Both the position numbers and the translations under genes were made by a program. A stretch of 64,000 nt of DNA from Datura wrightii (Eukaryota; Streptophyta; Magnoliopsida; Solanales; Solanaceae), in NCBI GenBank assembly GCA_035772735.1, contig JASDFA010000010.1:132497001-132561000 (forward strand), written 5' to 3'. The notes beneath the pieces were generated by a model. It was not told the DNA's origin. It searched no databases and saw nothing but the letters and a program-made list of their open reading frames with translations. Of this stretch, positions 59,612-64,000 are shown piece by piece (positions within the stretch are counted from its first letter, which is position 1; each line of letters begins with the position of its first letter).

Positions 59612-62042
59612 TGTTAGAATGCCCCAGAAACTCATAATAGATCCTGGACTTAAAACAAAGAAAATTGGAAAATCTGCACCAGGTCACAGAACGAGTCGTT
59701 TTGTGACCCGTGGGGGGTGACCACGAGTCGTTAAGTGACTCATGGTGAGGACTTGGAACTTGACTGGAAATTTGGAAAATGGGTGACCACGGGTGTAACC
59801 ACGAGTCGTGGTCAACACCACAATTCATGGGGTGATCCGTGGTCAGTGATGGACTGAAAGTTGGAAAAGTCAGGCAGTGTACCCAATGGGCCTTTACCAC
59901 GACTCGTTTGGGACACCACGAGTTGTGGTGCTGCCCGTGGGGGCTCCAAGGGATTTTGGGTAATGGAGTCCACGAGAGGTAACCACGAGTCTTGGTCACC
60001 AACCACAACTCATTAGGTCCCCTATGGTGACCAGTGGGAGGGAATCAGGCAGTGCACTTGACGATTGTGACCACGAGTCATGGTCACTAGCCACGACCCA
60101 TTAGGTCCCTCGTGGGGGACTAGTAGTCAGTTTTCCCTGCGAGTTTTTTTAAGGGTTTTTTAGTAATTTCCTACCCTCCTAGAGTCTGAACTACGTCATT
60201 TTGAGTATATTCCCATACTATTGTAGGGGTTAAAGGGTTTGTTTCCTCATTTTCCCCATTCAGACTTTTAGAAAACAATGTAGAATTCCTCCCAGAGCAT
60301 TTTAGAGAAAGAACTAAGGCAGTCTTCTCCTTAGTTTTTCAAGGAAAATCTTCGGTCTTCTTCACCGGGTATGTGGAAATTCAACAAGGGAATAGTTTTT
60401 CCCTCGTGTCCTAAAAATTCTCCCTATTTTCTTTATCATTTCTAGTCCGCAGATTATCGAATGTTAAGAAATTCTTACTCACGCTTTGTTTAATTCATGT
60501 GGAATATTGTTTTATAATAATTATAGATATTTTCCACCAATTTGTTACTGTATTGATGCTTATCTCTGTACAGTAAATTTAGCCCTAGTCCTTGAGAGTA
60601 GAAAAGACTAGAATCTCACTATAGTGATTAAATCATGAAATTTTCCTAAATCTATCAGTGTTATGGATTCCCATATTATTTATATATGTTGAATTCTCAG
60701 TTATAGCCTAGTTTCAGTCAAAATGATAGAATACTCAGTGTCAGTTAAAAATGTCAGCTGATCAGTTTGACTACAGAAATTCTCGAGGTATCAGTAGTGC
60801 CTCCTAGTTATCTGAATTAGGCTAAGTATCAGTCTTAGTGGTTCATTAGGCGGTCATGACACTTTATGATAAGTAGCTATAACCATCCGTAGGACCTCAT
60901 TTTTAGAATTATAGTTTGTTCTTTATATAGTTATGACGCTTCCAGCTAAGCAGCTCTGACCAGTCTCAGAACCAATTACAAAATTTGGTCCGATAAGACT
61001 CTCAGGGTGCTTCCTGATAGATTTTCCTGACTAGTCTTCGGCCCCAGTTTTGAGCTATTAGCTTAGTAGTCAATCTAGAAATATCAAGTGGGAGCAGGAC
61101 TTAGCATCGTGCGGATCGGGGTTCCAGTGCACTCGGGTTCCCAAAACTACATTGCCACCATAGGTTACAATTTTATTGGCCTCATGGCCCTAGAATCTTG
61201 TGATCACCTAGTTCATGCCTCTATACCCTGGAAAGGTATATTGGCTCCTACCGATGGGTTGTATACATCGGACTCCATGTCTAGCTCATGTGGTTACATG
61301 TCAGTTATAGACTCTCCCACTAGTCAATTCAGTATCAGTTTAGTCAAGTTCAGCTCAATCTCTACTTAGCTCAATTCAGAACAGTTTTAGACTACTTAGT
61401 ACAGTTATGAGTTCAGTATAGTCTTATAGACCAGTATCTCAAATTCAGAGCATGTCTTTGACCATTAGACAGGGTCTTTCAAACCATCTCGAATATTTCA
61501 GTTATTCAATTAAGTAGCTCCAGTTGGTCATTGCATGTCTTTTCAGTTCAGTACTTTTATTTCTTATGCATGATTTCTCTTACTTACTCAGTACATTCAA
61601 AGGGCTGATGCATACTTTTATGATGTATTGTTTTATGATACAGCTACAGGATCTCAGTCTCAACCTTGCCAGCCGATCGTTCTTAGAAGACTTCAGCTAT
61701 CCTATTTGGTGAGTCCTCATATTTCAAGGATGAAGATTATTTTATTGAATTTTGCTTTTTTCTATTAGAGTTGGAGTGAGATGGGGGCTTGTCCCAGCAA
61801 CTCCTCAGCTTTAGAGGCTTTTAGACGTAGATATGGATTTTCAGACTTGTAGTTCTGCTCAGATGTTTTTAAACTTTATGATCCAGCTCTATTTCATAAA
61901 TGTTTTATAGTTTACTTTAAAGCTTCCATTATATTTTATGTTTACTAAGAATGCCAATGTATGATAGACCATGGGTTGACTTGGGGTTACTTGTGACTCC
62001 ATGTACCATGTTCTGTCCAGGGTGTATGCTCGGGGCATGACA
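59612..62042 (+). repeat. Element I 5' LTR
   Basis: About 2431 bases, from TGTTAGAATGCCCC to GGGGCATGACA. Dense CCACGAGTCGTGG-type words occupy 59695-60115. Only one copy is in the window, so the left end rests on similarity to LTRs F and G. Confidence 0.78.
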
Positions 62043-62046
62043 AACT

Positions 62047-62058
62047 TGGTATCAGAGC
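62047..62058 (+). promoter_or_regulatory. Initiator-Met PBS of element I
   Basis: Perfect TGGTATCAGAGC after the LTR end. Confidence 0.95.
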
Positions 62059-62270
62059 ACTAGGTTTAGAGTATCCTTAGATTTCTGAAAGCCGCATCGA
62101 GTAGAGTCCTTTTTATGGGTGTGAAGCACGCCATACTTATGAAGGGAGGCTGCGAGATGTTATTAGGAAAACTTTCTTCTATTCATACTCTTTATCGTGT
62201 GTCGAAATTCAATTCTAGAATCGTTCTCCTAACTTGTGCTCTATTTCACTTCAGTGAATCATGCCTCCAC

Positions 62271-63310
62271 GACGTGGTAACGGGAGAAGGGCTAGTAATG
62301 CTCACTGACCAGCCTCACCAGCTCCAACAGTCCCTCAGGACGACTCAGTGTCTACTGCAGAGTTCAGGGTGGCCATCCAGCTACTCACTCAGACGGTAAC
62401 TAACCAGGTGAACCAACAAGTGGTTTCAATTAATAACAATGATTCTACTGCTGCTGCCCGAGTGCGAGATTTCAGTCGGATGAACCCTTCAACTTTTCAT
62501 GGATCTAAGGTGGGAAAGGACCCACAAAGGTTTGTGGATGAGATTAAAAAGATCACCCGGATTATGGGCGTCAGTCCCTCAAAAAATGCCGACTTGGCTT
62601 CCTACCAGCTGAGGGCAGCTCAGGTCTAGTACGAACAATAGAAGGAGGGGAGTCCAGCGAGAGCAGGACAGGTTGAATGGGAGATGTTCACCACAACCTT
62701 CTTGGATAGATTCTTCCCTCGGAGCTTAGGGAGGCAAAAGTAGCAGAGTTCATGAATCTAAGACAAGGAACCGGACAGTAGAAGAATATGCTCTAGAGTT
62801 CACCAAGTTGTCCAAATACGCTCCAGAGATGGTGGCCGAGCCAAGGGCTTGCATGCTGAAGTTTGTTAATGGAGTGTCGAACCTAGTTCTCAAAGAGTGT
62901 TGGACAGCGATTCTGATTAAGGATATTGACCTCTATTGCCTTATTGTCTATGCCCAGCAGATTGAGGTAGAAAACTGAGGGACATGGAGTGAAATAACAA
63001 ACGGGCAAGGACTGGCCAATTAGATTATGGCCACCAGAGGTCTGGTGGTAGTAGCCGCCCACAGTAGCAGCAGCAGCGGAGAGCTCTAACACCCAGCTCA
63101 ACCAGTGTCCCTACCTTTCGTTCCCACCAGGATCGGAAGGGTGGAGCATCTGGCTCTTAGTCCCAGAGCTACAGTGCCAAAAACAGGCATCCAGCTTGCC
63201 CTAAGTGTTGCAAAAACCACCCAAGAGAGTTTCTTCAAGGTCGAGAGGGTTGTTTTGGTTGTGGACAGCTTGGTCATCGGCTTAAGGAGTGTCTGTTGGC
63301 AGGACGGGGA
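62271..63310 (+). pseudogene. gag: gag of element I
   Basis: ATG 62271 (MPPRRGNGRRASNAH, then a stop). The core is open at 62348-62629 with RVRDFSRMNPSTFHGSK and KITRIMGVS. Later parts shift frame around 62720-62960. Near 63208-63300 two knuckles are readable: CPKCCKNH and then CFGCGQLGHRLKEC, a perfect CX2CX4HX4C. Confidence 0.82.
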
Positions 63311-63399
63311 AGGTCACAATCCACTATCACAGCAGCTCCACCAGGCCGACCAACTCAACTGGACAACCCTTCAGGTATGGATGGTGGCCAACACCAAAA

Positions 63400-64000
63400 T
63401 CGTCTTTATGCAATATCTTCTTGTCAGGATCAAGAGAGCTCACCTGATGTGGTCACAGGTATGTTACACCTTTTTCACCTAGATGTATATGACCTGATAG
63501 ATCCCGGAGCTACACTATCGTTCATGACTCCATACATAGTTTTCCAGTTCGATATCAGTCCATAGGTCTTCTCAGACCTATTTTTAGTCTCCACCCTAGT
63601 TGGCGAGTTAGTTAGAGCCAGTCGGGTGTATAGAAACTGCCTAGTCTCAGTCTTCAATAATGTCATTCCAGCTAATCTTGTTGAATTATACATGGTCAAT
63701 TTTGACCTCATCCTTGGCATGGATTGGTTACACTTCGGTTATGCCTCAGTTGACTGTAGAACTAGGACGTCAGGTTTCAGTTTCCAAATGAGCTAGTGTT
63801 AGAATGGATGGGCAGTAGTTCAGTGCCTAAGGGTAGGTTTATTTCCCAACTTAAGGACAGAAAGCTTATTTTCAAAGGGTGCATTTACCATTTAGTTCAG
63901 GTCAAAGACTCCAGCTCTGAGACCCTAACTATCCAATCAATCCCAGTTGTTAGCGAGTTTCCTGATGTGTTTCCTGAAGATCTCCCCGGAGTTCCTCCTA
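63400..64000 (+). pseudogene. Protease and linker of element I, cut by the window
   Basis: The open stretch to 63565 contains LIDPGATLSFMTP with the DPGA motif. After a stop, VNFDLILGMDWLH is readable near 63705. A shift near 63770 follows. The end reaches the linker phrase VFPEDLPGVPP. Confidence 0.8.

Larger units (their letters stand above)
59612..64000 (+). mobile_element. Element I: Ty3/gypsy chromovirus, 5' part
   Basis: LTR, perfect initiator-Met PBS, gag and protease on the + strand; the element runs off the right edge just before RT (the linker phrase near 63960 is the one that precedes RT in the others). Related to E, F and G but a separate subfamily. Gag carries several stops. Confidence 0.88.

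Noticed and set aside
59592..60008. 138-codon minus-strand frame in LTR I
   Set aside because: It falls in the CCACGAGTCGTGG word block; the repeats create an open frame with Trp/Pro/Ser-rich text but no protein signature.
62115..62399. Plus-strand frame overlapping the start of gag in element I
   Set aside because: It is in another frame from the gag start at 62271 and covers the leader; no homology recognised.

Overview
The window looks like plant nuclear heterochromatin built almost entirely from nested LTR retrotransposons. The LTR style, the initiator-Met-type primer-binding sites, the Athila-type and Tekay/Del-type Ty3/gypsy relatives and the general sequence feel suggest a Solanaceae genome (Solanum, Capsicum, Nicotiana or a relative); the species is inference. 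I see no host gene, tRNA, rRNA or CRISPR array. Almost every coding region is a decayed retroelement gag or pol gene, so most are entered as pseudogenes.

Layout. (1) 1-7657: a young, pol-less LTR element that keeps Athila hallmarks and carries two unusual ORFs. Its 5' LTR runs off the left edge, and it sits inside the 5' LTR of element 2. (2) 7658-15780: an old chromovirus-type Ty3/gypsy element on the + strand with gag, PR, RT, RNase H, integrase and a chromodomain-like tail. (3) 15781-19371: decayed sequence without recognisable genes. (4) 19372-22302: an Athila LTR plus gag fragment. (5) 22303-32766: a minus-strand Ty3/gypsy array arranged (strand order) LTR, gag-pol, LTR, PBS, truncated gag. 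(6) 32767-58463: element E (+), split in its RNase H domain by element F (37702-54047, target-site duplication ATACA). Near the end of F's 5' LTR lies a third LTR, G. LTR G is in turn split by H (40783-45777, target-site duplication ATAGA), a pol-less pair of fused LTRs on the minus strand. (7) 58464-59611: unclassified, LTR-like. (8) 59612-64000: element I (+), with LTR, perfect PBS, gag and protease, running off the right edge.

The most interesting signals are not ordinary genes. Several LTR families carry, in the first few hundred bases of the LTR, a GC-richer block made of repeated self-complementary words; in element 1, H and the Athila fragment this block lies just upstream of a TATA-like box. 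One such palindrome is shared between element 1 and the unrelated H. Element 1 also carries it twice in its interior, directly ahead of a putative intron and an ORF with a domain I associate with plant transposon proteins. A second palindromic word recurs in LTRs of the B, E, F, G and I families. All similarities were judged by eye; no alignment or database search was run.
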